A stretch of 20,498 nucleotides of DNA from DATGQT01 sp033720695 (GTDB lineage: Bacteria > Bacteroidota > Rhodothermia > Rhodothermales > Rubricoccaceae). The stretch is taken from contig JAWWCA010000036.1 of assembly GCA_033720695.1 (NCBI GenBank), forward strand, positions 1 through 20,498, in the 5' to 3' direction. Below, piece after piece: positions 1 to 7,113 of this stretch; position 1 is the stretch's first letter, and every line of letters begins with the position of its first letter. The translations under genes were made by a program, and so were the position numbers. The notes under the pieces are model-generated. The model was not told the DNA's origin. It saw nothing but the letters and a program-made list of their open reading frames with translations, and searched no databases.

Positions 1-1
1 C

Positions 2-31
2 GCCGAGCGCCGACGCGAGCGGACGGAGTAG
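2..31 (+). CDS. Possible C-terminal tail of a gene entering from the left
   Basis: A frame open from base 2 reads nine charged residues (AERRRERTE) and stops at TAG 29-31. The next gene starts 87 bases later in the same direction, so a preceding same-strand gene is plausible. Nothing can be said about function, and a 27-base open frame can occur by chance in such GC-rich DNA. Confidence 0.25.
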   Translation, partial: AERRRERTE

Positions 32-118
32 CGCTCCCCGTCGACCTCCGCCGCCGTGCTCAGGGCGCCGCGCCCGGCGCGCCTGAGCGCGGCGCCTCAC
101 GCGCCAAGCCCGACGCCC

Positions 119-619
119 ATGACCCCGGAAGAATTCGAGCGCCTCAAGGAGGAGGAGAAGCGCCACCTCCGCGAGATGCGATCGCTCAAGCGGAAGTACC
201 GCGAGGCCCAGCGCAAGCGCGGCATCCTCGACGCCCTCCGCGGCATGACCGACCCGGACGCCGAGGCGACCCACGAGGAGATGGTGGACCGCCTCAACCG
301 CCAGAACGTCACCGCCGAGGCCCGCTTCGAGATCGCAGCGGAGGAGGCCGGCGCCACCGACGACGCGGCGGCCCGCCGCGCCCAGGAGGAGGCCGACCGC
401 GAGGCCGTCCGCAAGGCCGAGGCCGACGCGCTCATCCGCCAGATGAAAGCGGAGGTCGCCGGGAAGGCCGACCCGACCGGCACCCCCGCGCGTGAGGAGC
501 CGACGCGCGCCGAGGGCCGCACGATCGGACGCGTCCCGCCGCCGGAGCCCCCGCCTGGCGAGAGCCCCGACGACACCCGCGGCGCAAAGACCATCGGCCG
601 CCCATCGAGGGGCGAGTGA
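119..619 (+). CDS. Hypothetical charged coiled-coil protein, 166 aa
   Basis: I do not recognise this family. The protein is soluble, with no signal peptide or membrane segment. Residues 1-50 are a very charged helix (Glu, Lys, Arg, with heptad-like hydrophobics) beginning MTPEEFERLKEEEKRHLREM, and a second Ala/Glu/Arg-rich helix covers about 65-115. The last 45 residues are a disordered Pro/Gly/Arg tail that repeats the motif TIGR twice (around 150 and 160). I chose the ATG at 119 because the protein upstream of it is low-complexity Arg/Pro/Ala without coding character. There is no Shine-Dalgarno sequence, as for nearly all genes here. It lies 177 bases upstream of another coiled-coil protein on the same strand, so the two may act together; that is a guess. 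The amino-acid pattern makes it likely to be a real gene. Confidence 0.65.
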   Translation: MTPEEFERLKEEEKRHLREMRSLKRKYREAQRKRGILDALRGMTDPDAEATHEEMVDRLNRQNVTAEARFEIAAEEAGATDDAAARRAQEEADREAVRKAEADALIRQMKAEVAGKADPTGTPAREEPTRAEGRTIGRVPPPEPPPGESPDDTRGAKTIGRPSRGE

Positions 620-796
620 GCCGCCGGCCCCTCCCGCACCGCTCCGGGGGGATGGCCCGTCCTCCGTCCTGCGGACGCCTGCGGCCGGCCCCGCCCACCG
701 CGCCCGGCCGTGGCGATGGGGAGCGCCGACTGAACCCTCGCTCCGTTTCCATCGTCTACTCCCGGCCTAGCCTGCGCGCCGCCCCGGCGCCCTCCG

Positions 797-1717
797 ATGC
801 CTGACGAGCCGATCAACTTCTACAAAGAGGCCTTCATGAGCCCGGTGAACCTCGTGTTCCTCATCGCGGCGCTCGTGGCGGCCCTCCTCACCGGCGGCAT
901 CGCCTCCAACCTCATCCTCCTCTTCGCCGCGGCGGCCGAGCTGATGTACCTCGGCACGGTCCCCCGCTCCGACCGCTACAAGCGCGTCGTCCGCTCGCGG
1001 AAGGCCTCCGAGCGCAACAAGCCCCCGAGCGACCGCGAGGTGCTCCGCTCGCTCCACCGCGACGACCAGAAGCGCTACGTCCGCTTCCGCAACATCGAGA
1101 AGGCCATCCGCGACAACTTCTCGAAGCTCTCCTACGCGAGCCAGGGCATGCTCGACGCCCACCTCAAGAAGATCGACGGCCTCCTCGACTCCTACCTCAA
1201 CCTCCTCCAGCTCAAGGACCGCTACGAGCGGTTCGCGCAGCGGACGGGCGAGGAGGAGATCGTCCGCGCCATCGACGCGCTCCGCTCCGAAATGGATCAC
1301 GACCCCCCGCGCGTGCGCCAGGTCAAGGCGCGCCGGCTCCAGATCCTCGAGAAGCGGCTCGACAAGTTCAAGAAGGCCAACGAGAACCTCGACCTCATCG
1401 AGGCCCAGCTCGCCACGATCGAGGACGTCACGCGCTACGTCTACGAGCAGTCGCTGACGATGCAGAACCCCGAGGAGGTCTCGTTCCAGCTCGACACCCT
1501 CGTCTCGGAGGTCGAGGAGACGCAGGCGAGCGTGGAGGCGCTGGAGGAGGCGTTCAGCGACCCGATGGCCTACCTCTCCGACCTCGACATCTCCGAGTTC
1601 GAGGCGACCGTCGGCGAGCGCACCGCCGAGCCCCGCCTCGACGCCGACCTCCTCGACGAGGACCTCCCCGAGGGCGGCGACTCGGCCCCGCGCACCCGCG
1701 ACCGCGAGCGCAGCTGA
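797..1717 (+). CDS. Hypothetical membrane-anchored coiled-coil protein, 306 aa
   Basis: Family not recognised. The N-terminus has two closely spaced hydrophobic segments (about residues 16-31 and 34-52) joined by a short Gly/Ser turn, so a hairpin anchor in the inner membrane is likely. After an Arg/Lys-rich stretch (residues 56-75, consistent with the cytoplasmic side) the rest is almost all alpha helix: charged heptad-like helices from about 80 to 255, ending in an acidic, disordered tail. The form suggests a scaffold or a structural protein hanging from the membrane into the cytoplasm. The start is the ATG at 797 after a C/T-rich leader without Shine-Dalgarno. It follows the coiled-coil gene at 119-619 and precedes an enoyl-CoA hydratase by 63 bases. 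A downstream in-frame Met at residue 14, just before the first helix, is an alternative start. Confidence 0.75.
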   Translation: MPDEPINFYKEAFMSPVNLVFLIAALVAALLTGGIASNLILLFAAAAELMYLGTVPRSDRYKRVVRSRKASERNKPPSDREVLRSLHRDDQKRYVRFRNIEKAIRDNFSKLSYASQGMLDAHLKKIDGLLDSYLNLLQLKDRYERFAQRTGEEEIVRAIDALRSEMDHDPPRVRQVKARRLQILEKRLDKFKKANENLDLIEAQLATIEDVTRYVYEQSLTMQNPEEVSFQLDTLVSEVEETQASVEALEEAFSDPMAYLSDLDISEFEATVGERTAEPRLDADLLDEDLPEGGDSAPRTRDRERS

Positions 1718-1780
1718 CGCTCCCGAGCGGCTGGCGTGCACCTCCCCCCACCCCCCCGCGACGCGCCCCTCTCACCCCGC

Positions 1781-2572
1781 ATGGACACCCCCGCGTTCGA
1801 CACCCTCCGCTACCACCTCGACGCCGACGGCGTCGCCACCCTCACGCTCGACCGGGAGGAGCAGCTCAACGCCTTGAGCCGCCAGACCGTCGCGGAGCTC
1901 GGGCAGGCCGTCCGACACGCCAAGGCCGACGCCGCCGTACGCGGCGTGGTCCTCACCGGCGCCGGCGACCGCGCCTTCGCCGCCGGCGCCGACATCGAGG
2001 AGTTCTCGGGGATGGACGCCATCGACGGCCACCGCTTCGCGCTCGTGGGGCAGGCCGTCTTCAACCAGATCGAGGCGATGCCGAAGCCGGTCGTGGCGGC
2101 CGTCAACGGGTACGCCCTCGGCGGCGGCTGCGAGCTCGCGATGGCGTGCCACCTCCGCGTGGCGAGCGAGAGGGCGCAGTTCGGCCAGCCCGAGGTAGGC
2201 CTCGGCCTGATCCCTGGGTACGGCGGCACGCAGCGGCTGCCCCGCCTCGTCGGGCGCGGGATCGCGGCGGAGCTGCTGCTGACCGGCGACCGGATCTCGG
2301 CGCAGCGGGCCTACGAGATCGGGCTCGTCAACCGCGTCGCGGCGCCGGAGGCCCTGCTCGAGGTCGCCAAGGCGCTCGTCCGCACGATCGCGGGCAAGGC
2401 GCCGATGGCGGTGGCCTTCGCGCTCCAGGCGCTCCGCGCGGCCGACCTCCCCCTCGCCCAGGGACTCCAGCAGGAGGCCGCCCTCTTCGGTCAGTGCTGC
2501 GCCACCGAGGACTTCCCCGAGGGCGTCATGGCCTTCCTCAACCGCCGCACGCCGGAGTTCTCCGGCCGCTAG
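1781..2572 (+). CDS. Enoyl-CoA hydratase/isomerase (crotonase family), 263 aa
   Basis: This is a crotonase-fold enzyme that most likely adds water to 2-enoyl-CoA in fatty-acid or amino-acid breakdown in the cytoplasm. Length is typical of the family (about 260). Visible motifs are the oxyanion-hole segment AFAAGADI at about 65-72, the signature GYALGGGCELAMAC at 110-123 with first catalytic Glu118, and GQPEVGLGLIPGYGGTQRL at 135-153 with second catalytic Glu138. Having both Glu residues favours a true hydratase over crotonase relatives that lack one. I chose ATG 1781 over an in-frame start at 1736, because the extra 15 residues are Pro-rich and the family begins near here. The leader is C-rich (C6-A-C7 around 1744-1757) and lacks Shine-Dalgarno. 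Substrate chain length cannot be told, and there are no other beta-oxidation genes nearby. Confidence 0.93.
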   Translation: MDTPAFDTLRYHLDADGVATLTLDREEQLNALSRQTVAELGQAVRHAKADAAVRGVVLTGAGDRAFAAGADIEEFSGMDAIDGHRFALVGQAVFNQIEAMPKPVVAAVNGYALGGGCELAMACHLRVASERAQFGQPEVGLGLIPGYGGTQRLPRLVGRGIAAELLLTGDRISAQRAYEIGLVNRVAAPEALLEVAKALVRTIAGKAPMAVAFALQALRAADLPLAQGLQQEAALFGQCCATEDFPEGVMAFLNRRTPEFSGR

Positions 2573-2664
2573 TACGCCCGCGGTCTCTCGACCGAGCGGG
2601 CTCGCTTCCCGCCGCGTGAGGGACCGGGGGCCCACCCTGAGTCGAGACGCTCGACCCCCACCCG

Positions 2665-3921
2665 ATGGAGATCGCCCTCATCGCCGCGATGCTCGTCCTG
2701 AGCGCGTTCTTCTCCGGCTCGGAGATCGCGTTCGTGACGACGAACCGGCTCCGCGCCGAGGTGCGCGCGCAGCGGGGCGGGTTCCTGGGCCGGACCGTCC
2801 GGCGCTTCCTCCAGGACCCCCCCACCCTGCTCACGACCACCCTCGTCGGCAACAACATCGCGCTCGTCCTCTACTCGACGCTGATGAGCGTCTACCTCGC
2901 GGGGCCGCTGACCGCGTTCTGGACCAATGCGCTCGGGACCGAGGCCGTGGCAGGGGCCGTTCTCGCGTCGCAGACGGTCATCGCGACGCTGCTCGTCCTC
3001 TTCATCGGCGAGATCATCCCGAAGTCGCTGCTGCGCGAGCCGACCGAGCGGGTGGTGTTCGCGCTCGCGCTCCCGCTCCGGATCACGTACTGGCTGTTCC
3101 TCCCCGTGATCAAGCTGGCGGGGTGGGCCTCGAACGCGATCGTCCGACTCTTCGGCGGCACGGCCGAGAGCGTCCAGCAGTTCCTCCGCCGCGACTTCGA
3201 GCTCGTCATCCGCGAGAGCCGCGAGACCGGCGCGCTCGACCTCGACGAGGAGGAGACCGAGATCCTCGCCAACGTCTTCGAGCTCCGCACGCTCCGCGTC
3301 AAGGACTCGATGGTGCCGCGCACTGAGATCCAGGCCATCGAGGAGTCGGCCGACCTCGACGCCGTGCGGCAGCGGTTCATCGAGACCGGCCTCTCGCGGC
3401 TCCCCGTCTACCGCGAGCACATCGACCAGGTCGTGGGCGTCGTCCTCGCCCACGACCTCTTCCACGAGCCCGCCTCGCTCGCGGCCATCCTCCGGCCCGT
3501 CCAGGCCATCCCCGAGACGAAACCGGCCCGCGACCTCCTGTTCTCGTTCCTCCAGACCGGCACCACGCTCGCCGTCGTCATCGACGAGTACGGCGGGACG
3601 GCCGGCATCGTGACCGTCGAGGACCTCCTGGAGGAGCTGTTCGGCGACATCCGCGACGAGCACGACCCCGACAGCGCCCCCATGCGCCGGATCGACGAGC
3701 AGACCGTCGTCGCCAGCGGCCGCGTCGAGCTCGACGCCCTCGAAGTGGCCTTCGACATCGTGCTCCCCGAGGGCGACTTCGACACCGTGGCCGGCTTCCT
3801 CCTCGACCGCCTCGGCACGATCCCCGCCGAGCGGGAGGCCTTCGACCTCGAGGGCTACCGGTTCACCGTCCTCAAAGCGAGCGCCAACCGCATCGAGGCC
3901 GTCCGCATCATGAAGCTGTAG
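2665..3921 (+). CDS. CNNM/CorC (HlyC) family transporter-like membrane protein, 418 aa
   Basis: The layout is that of the CNNM/CorC family, often annotated as hemolysin, whose members are tied to Mg2+ or other divalent-cation export. An N-terminal membrane domain (DUF21/CNNM, residues 1 to about 175) has hydrophobic segments near 1-20, 57-80, 92-118 and 128-150, and includes the family-typical FFSGSEIAF near residue 12 and IGEIIPKSLL near 113. A CBS pair follows (about 208-325), with VPRTEI in the first and VVIDEYGGTAGIVTVEDLLEEL in the second. The C-terminal CorC_HlyC domain (about 335-418) ends in RFTVLKASANRIEAVRI. All domains are present at the usual length. The gene starts at ATG 2665, 92 bases after the hydratase, without Shine-Dalgarno, and pepE follows 28 bases later, so the two may be co-transcribed. 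Transported ion and direction are inferred from the family only. Confidence 0.92.
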   Translation: MEIALIAAMLVLSAFFSGSEIAFVTTNRLRAEVRAQRGGFLGRTVRRFLQDPPTLLTTTLVGNNIALVLYSTLMSVYLAGPLTAFWTNALGTEAVAGAVLASQTVIATLLVLFIGEIIPKSLLREPTERVVFALALPLRITYWLFLPVIKLAGWASNAIVRLFGGTAESVQQFLRRDFELVIRESRETGALDLDEEETEILANVFELRTLRVKDSMVPRTEIQAIEESADLDAVRQRFIETGLSRLPVYREHIDQVVGVVLAHDLFHEPASLAAILRPVQAIPETKPARDLLFSFLQTGTTLAVVIDEYGGTAGIVTVEDLLEELFGDIRDEHDPDSAPMRRIDEQTVVASGRVELDALEVAFDIVLPEGDFDTVAGFLLDRLGTIPAEREAFDLEGYRFTVLKASANRIEAVRIMKL

Positions 3922-3949
3922 ACCGCCCCCTCTCATCGTCCTCTCTCCC

Positions 3950-4648
3950 GTGCGGCTCCTCCTCCTCAGCAACTCGACCACCGACGCCGGCTACCTCGCC
4001 CACGCAGCGGGCTGGCTGCGCGACTTCCTCGGCGAGGGGGTCGGACGCGTCCTCTTCGTCCCCTATGCCGGCGTCACGATCTCGTGGGACGACTACGCCG
4101 CGCGCGTCCGCGAGGTCCTCGCGCCGATGGGCTACGCGCTCGACGCGATCCACGAGGCCGACGACCCCGTCCAGGCCGTCGAGGGCGCCGAGGCCGTGGC
4201 GGTCGGTGGGGGCAACACGTTCCGGCTCGTCGAGCGCCTCCACCGCCTCGGGCTCATCGAGGCGATCCGCGCGCGCGTCCGCGACGGGGCCCCGTACGTC
4301 GGCTGGAGCGCCGGCGCGAACGTGGCCTGCCCGACGCTGCGGACGACGAACGACATGCCCATCCTCGAGCCGCCGAGCTTCGAGACGCTCGACGTGGTGC
4401 CGTTCCAGATCAACCCGCACTACACCGACGCCCACCCGCCGGGCCACCGCGGCGAGACGCGCGCCGACCGCATCGCCGAGTTCACCGCCCTCAACCCCGA
4501 CGTCGCCGTCGCCGGGCTGCCTGAGGGCACGGCGCTCCGCCGCGAGGACGGGCGCCTCGACCGCCTCGGCCCCCACCCCCTCCGCCTCTTCCACGGCCCC
4601 GGCGCACCGCGCGAGGTGACCGAGACCGACGTGTCGTTCCTGCTGTGA
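3950..4648 (+). CDS. pepE: Dipeptidase E (peptidase family S51), 232 aa
   Basis: PepE is a cytoplasmic serine peptidase that cleaves dipeptides with an N-terminal aspartate. The sequence shows the family core clearly: AVGGGNTFRL at 84-93, the nucleophile elbow GWSAGANVACP (118-128) with Ser120, then RTTNDMPILEPPSFE (131-145) with Asp135, and PFQINPHYTD (151-160) with His157. These three positions match the catalytic triad numbering of the Escherichia coli enzyme, so the protein is probably full length and active. The start is GTG 3950, which gives the usual N-terminus MRLLLLSNS and follows a C/T-rich leader without Shine-Dalgarno. It lies 28 bases behind the CorC-like gene on the same strand. 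Its TGA stop is also the first three bases of a heptamer tandem repeat (4646-4691). Confidence 0.95.
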   Translation: MRLLLLSNSTTDAGYLAHAAGWLRDFLGEGVGRVLFVPYAGVTISWDDYAARVREVLAPMGYALDAIHEADDPVQAVEGAEAVAVGGGNTFRLVERLHRLGLIEAIRARVRDGAPYVGWSAGANVACPTLRTTNDMPILEPPSFETLDVVPFQINPHYTDAHPPGHRGETRADRIAEFTALNPDVAVAGLPEGTALRREDGRLDRLGPHPLRLFHGPGAPREVTETDVSFLL

Positions 4649-4691
4649 GCCGTGGGCTGTGAGCGGTGGGCGATGAGCCGTGGGCTGTGAG
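4646..4691. repeat. Degenerate heptamer tandem repeat, about 6.6 copies
   Basis: Seven-base units follow each other without gaps: TGAGCCG / TGGGCTG / TGAGCGG / TGGGCGA / TGAGCCG / TGGGCTG / TGAG, consensus TGRGCNN. Units 1-2 and 5-6 are identical, so an 18-bp stretch (4646-4663) recurs at 4674-4691. The repeat begins on the pepE stop codon and lies in the convergent gap between pepE and the secreted protein at 4796-5425. The rest of that gap (4692-4795) shows nothing convincing. Confidence 0.85.
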
Positions 4692-4795
4692 ATCCCGTCT
4701 TGGACGCTCAGAGACGAGCCCCCTCCCGAACGGGACGGTCTCGGGTAGAACCGGCGGAAGAGATCACAGGGCCCACCGCTCGGCGCCCATAGCCT

Positions 4796-5425
4796 TCAGT
4801 GCGCGCCGTGGAGGGCGATCTCGGTGATCGCCGTGTCGGCGTAGCGCGTGCCCGGGTAGACGGCCCGCACCTCGAGTGCGACGACGTCACCCGGCCCCAC
4901 CATCAGCCCCTCGGGGAGCTCGACGCTCTGAGGCAGCCGGACGTCCAGGAGCTGGAGGAGGGCGACGGGCACGTCGTTGACGGTGAGGAGCAGCTCCTGG
5001 ACGCGGCCGTTCGCTTCCCACGTCGCCTCCGTCTTGGCGTACCCGTTGACGACGTCGATGCCCCAGAACGGCACCGGGTCCCCCGCGCCTTCGCCGTCGG
5101 GCGGTAGGATCGTGAACGCCAGCCACTCGCCGACGCCGTCGCCTTCGGCGCCCTCGACCCAGGCCGTGCGCGGGCTGAAGTCCTCCAGCATCGCCGCGCC
5201 GTAGGTGTTGGCGCCCTGCGGCGCGAGGTGGGAGGAGGCCGCGGTCTCCCAGCCGTACGCGCACCCGAGGCTGCACCCGGCGAAGAGCGCCTCGCCGTCC
5301 AGCATGGCCGCGGCGAAGTCGTCGGCCATCACGTGTGCCTCGACGACGGGGACCTGAGCTGCAGTGATGACCGGACGGAGCCCTCCGAGGATCAGGGCGA
5401 GGAGGAAGAGAGCGAGCGGGCGCAT
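4796..5425 (-). CDS. Secreted protein with NADase-type glycan-binding domain, 209 aa
   Basis: The N-terminus MRPLALFLLALILGGLRPVITAAQ is a typical signal peptide with likely cleavage near residue 23, so the protein is exported. From about residue 60 to the end it follows the pattern of the discoidin-like NADase-type glycan-binding domain: ASSHLAP, then EDFSPRTAWVEG, GVGEWLAFTI, VVNGYAK, WEANGRVQELLL, QSVEL, and the closing VYPGTRYADTAITEIALHG. In some secreted NADases this module sits next to the toxin domain; here it is alone, preceded only by a short segment with Cys51 and Cys55 that could form a disulfide. A binding or adhesion role outside the cytoplasm is inferred, and the ligand is unknown. 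I chose ATG 5425 because the signal peptide starts there; a 24-residue upstream extension is Cys/Gly-rich and not credible. Confidence 0.8.
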   Translation of the reverse strand: MRPLALFLLALILGGLRPVITAAQVPVVEAHVMADDFAAAMLDGEALFAGCSLGCAYGWETAASSHLAPQGANTYGAAMLEDFSPRTAWVEGAEGDGVGEWLAFTILPPDGEGAGDPVPFWGIDVVNGYAKTEATWEANGRVQELLLTVNDVPVALLQLLDVRLPQSVELPEGLMVGPGDVVALEVRAVYPGTRYADTAITEIALHGAH

Positions 5426-5446
5426 CGTCGGAGCGGTTAGACCCCC

Positions 5447-5478
5447 ACAAGATGCACCGCTCGCCCCTCCGACGCAAC
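5447..5478 (-). promoter_or_regulatory. Weak candidate promoter for the glycan-binding-domain gene
   Basis: On the minus strand GTTG (5478-5475), a 20-base spacer and CATCTTGT (5454-5447) resemble the Bacteroidota pattern TTTG-N20-TAnnTTTG, with the same spacing as the better rpsU promoter. There are several mismatches, so this is only a suggestion. Confidence 0.25.
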
Positions 5479-5500
5479 GCTCAGCCCTCCGACGCAACGC
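5465..5500. repeat. 16-bp direct repeat at the 3' end of the unknown gene
   Basis: CCCTCCGACGCAACGC occurs at 5465-5480 and again at 5485-5500, offset by 20 bases. The second copy holds the last codons of the gene at 5481-6089 and the first lies just beyond its stop, so the gene's 3' end appears to have been duplicated downstream. Confidence 0.8.
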
Positions 5501-6089
5501 GCTGGGCGAAGGCGAGGACGAGGCGGGCGTGGACGGCGAGGACCTCCCCGAGGCCGAGGTCGGCGAGGCGCTGGTCGGGCGAGGTGGGGAGGCCGGGCGG
5601 CGAGACGCGGCCCATCCAGAGCGGCAATTTGTCGGCGAGCGCGCGCGGGCCGGGGAAGCGCCCGGGCGGGAGGTGGACCGCGTAGAAGTCCGCCTTCCGG
5701 GCCAGACGCGCGTAGACCGACTGGTCCGGCTCGATGTCGCCTTCGGCGCCGGAGGCCACGAGCTCGGCGCCCAAGAGGTAGTCGTGGTAGAGGAAGGGGA
5801 GCTCGACGAGGGCGGGGCCGACGGCCTGGAGCACGTCGGGCACGGTGCGCAGCCCCACCTCGGCCGCCCGCGCCGTGACCGTGGCGACGAGCGCGAGCGT
5901 CTCTTCGGCCACGACGTCCGGGGCGGCCTCGCCGCCGAGGGCGGGGAGCACAGCGCGCACGACGTCCTGCGTGGCCGACAGCGCGGCGGCGCTGGCGAAG
6001 GCCGCCGTGCGCGCGGCCCGTGCCTGGGGGCTCCCGCGCGGGCCCGCCGCCCCGCGGCTCCCTCCCGTCGTCCCTCCGCCCTCCGCCAC
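5481..6089 (-). CDS. Hypothetical protein coupled to floA, 202 aa
   Basis: I do not recognise this family. The GTG start at 6089 lies 2 bases after the floA stop (TAG 6094-6092), so translation is probably coupled to flotillin. The first 30 residues are Gly/Ala/Arg-rich and disordered. The rest looks like a helical soluble domain: a mildly hydrophobic helix region (TQDVVRAVLPAL around 43-54), a conserved-looking PFLYHDYLLGAEL near 100, YARLARKADFYAVHLPPGRFPGP around 125-147, and a final helix ending at the stop. There is no signal peptide and no clear membrane segment. The real start could lie further inside. Its place suggests a role with the flotillin membrane domain, but that is inference from position only. 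Confidence 0.7.
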   Translation of the reverse strand: MAEGGGTTGGSRGAAGPRGSPQARAARTAAFASAAALSATQDVVRAVLPALGGEAAPDVVAEETLALVATVTARAAEVGLRTVPDVLQAVGPALVELPFLYHDYLLGAELVASGAEGDIEPDQSVYARLARKADFYAVHLPPGRFPGPRALADKLPLWMGRVSPPGLPTSPDQRLADLGLGEVLAVHARLVLAFAQRVASEG

Positions 6090-6091
6090 GG

Positions 6092-7060
6092 CTACACCTG
6101 CGGCCCCTCGGGCGGGTCCTCCCCGCCGATGGCGTTGCGCATCTTGGTGTCGGCCTCGACGTTGCGGAGGTTGTAGTAGTCCATGATGCCGAGGTTGCCC
6201 GAGCGGAAGGCCTCGGCCATCGCCTTCGGGATCTCGGCCTCGGCGGCGACGAGGTTGGCGCGCTGCTCCTGCTCGGCGGCGACGGCCGCGGCGCGGCGCT
6301 CCTCCGCCTTGGCGCGCGCCACGCGGAGGTCGGCCTCGGCCTGGTCCGTCTGCAGCTTCGCCCCGATGTTCTCGCCCACGTCCACGTCGGCGATGTCGAT
6401 GGAGAGGATCTCGAAGGCGGTGCCGGAGTCCAGGCCCTTCGCGAGGACGGTCTTCGAGATGCTGTCGGGGTTCTCGAGCACGGCGGCGTGCGACGACGAC
6501 GAGCCGATCGTGGACACGATGCCCTCGCCGACGCGCGCGATGATGGTCTCCTCGCCCGCGCCGCCGACGAGCTGCCGGATGTTGGCGCGGACGGTCACGC
6601 GCGCGATCGCGCGCACCTGGATGCCGTCCTTCGCGATGGCCGAGATCGGCGGCGTCTCGATGACGCGGGGGTTGACCGAGACCTGCACGGCGTCGAACAC
6701 GTCGCGCCCGGCGAGGTCGATGGCGGTGGCCTGCTGGAACGGGAGGTCGATGTTGGCCTTGTCGGCCGAGATCAGCGCGTTGACGACCTGCTGGACGTGC
6801 CCGCCGGCGAGGTAGTGCGTCTCGAGCTGGTTCGGCGAGACGTCGATGCCGGCCTTCCGGGCCGTGATGAGCGGGCGCACGATCGTGGCCGGCGGCACGT
6901 TCCGCAGCCGCATCCCGATGAGGTCCGTGAGCTTGACCCGCACCCCGGAGAAGATGGCCGTGATCCACAGCCGCACCGGGATGAAGTAGAACAGGACGAG
7001 GAGGAAGAGGATGATCCCGATGATCAGGATCACACTCGCGCCTCCGAGCAGGGCATCCAT
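6092..7060 (-). CDS. floA: Flotillin-like protein FloA, 322 aa
   Basis: FloA is a bacterial flotillin: a membrane-anchored scaffold of functional membrane microdomains, influencing membrane fluidity and the assembly of membrane complexes. The N-terminus has one strong membrane segment (about 8-28, ending LVLFYFIPVRLWI) and then the FloA-typical SGVRVKLTDLIGMRLRNVPP. An SPFH-like region runs to about 215 (KAGIDVSPNQLETHYLAGG, DLAGRDVFDAVQVSVNP, DGIQVRAIARVTVRANI). The helical region from about 225 to 275 is rich in Ala, Glu and Arg (AEADLRVARAKAEERRAAAVAAEQEQR), and the tail contains GIMDYYNLRN. Length matches the family. ATG 7060 lies 53 bases after the moaC stop on the same strand, so the two may share a transcript. 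No nfeD gene, the common partner, is visible; an unknown gene follows 2 bases downstream instead. Confidence 0.96.
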   Translation of the reverse strand: MDALLGGASVILIIGIILFLLVLFYFIPVRLWITAIFSGVRVKLTDLIGMRLRNVPPATIVRPLITARKAGIDVSPNQLETHYLAGGHVQQVVNALISADKANIDLPFQQATAIDLAGRDVFDAVQVSVNPRVIETPPISAIAKDGIQVRAIARVTVRANIRQLVGGAGEETIIARVGEGIVSTIGSSSSHAAVLENPDSISKTVLAKGLDSGTAFEILSIDIADVDVGENIGAKLQTDQAEADLRVARAKAEERRAAAVAAEQEQRANLVAAEAEIPKAMAEAFRSGNLGIMDYYNLRNVEADTKMRNAIGGEDPPEGPQV

Positions 7061-7113
7061 GGCGAGTTCCGATGGTTGATTGTCGGCCGGCGATCAGCGC
7101 CAGCCTGAGGGCG

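Noticed and set aside
56..118. Upstream start for the first coiled-coil gene
   Set aside because: The extra 21 residues are low-complexity Arg/Pro/Ala; the coiled coil begins right after ATG 119.
780..796. TAGCCTGC before the gene at 797 as a promoter
   Set aside because: It matches TAnnTTTG poorly and has only TTTC with 18-base spacing upstream; too weak to list.
1744..1757. C6-A-C7 tract before the enoyl-CoA hydratase as a phase-variable site
   Set aside because: It lies outside the chosen coding region, is interrupted by an A, and C-rich leaders are common in this window.
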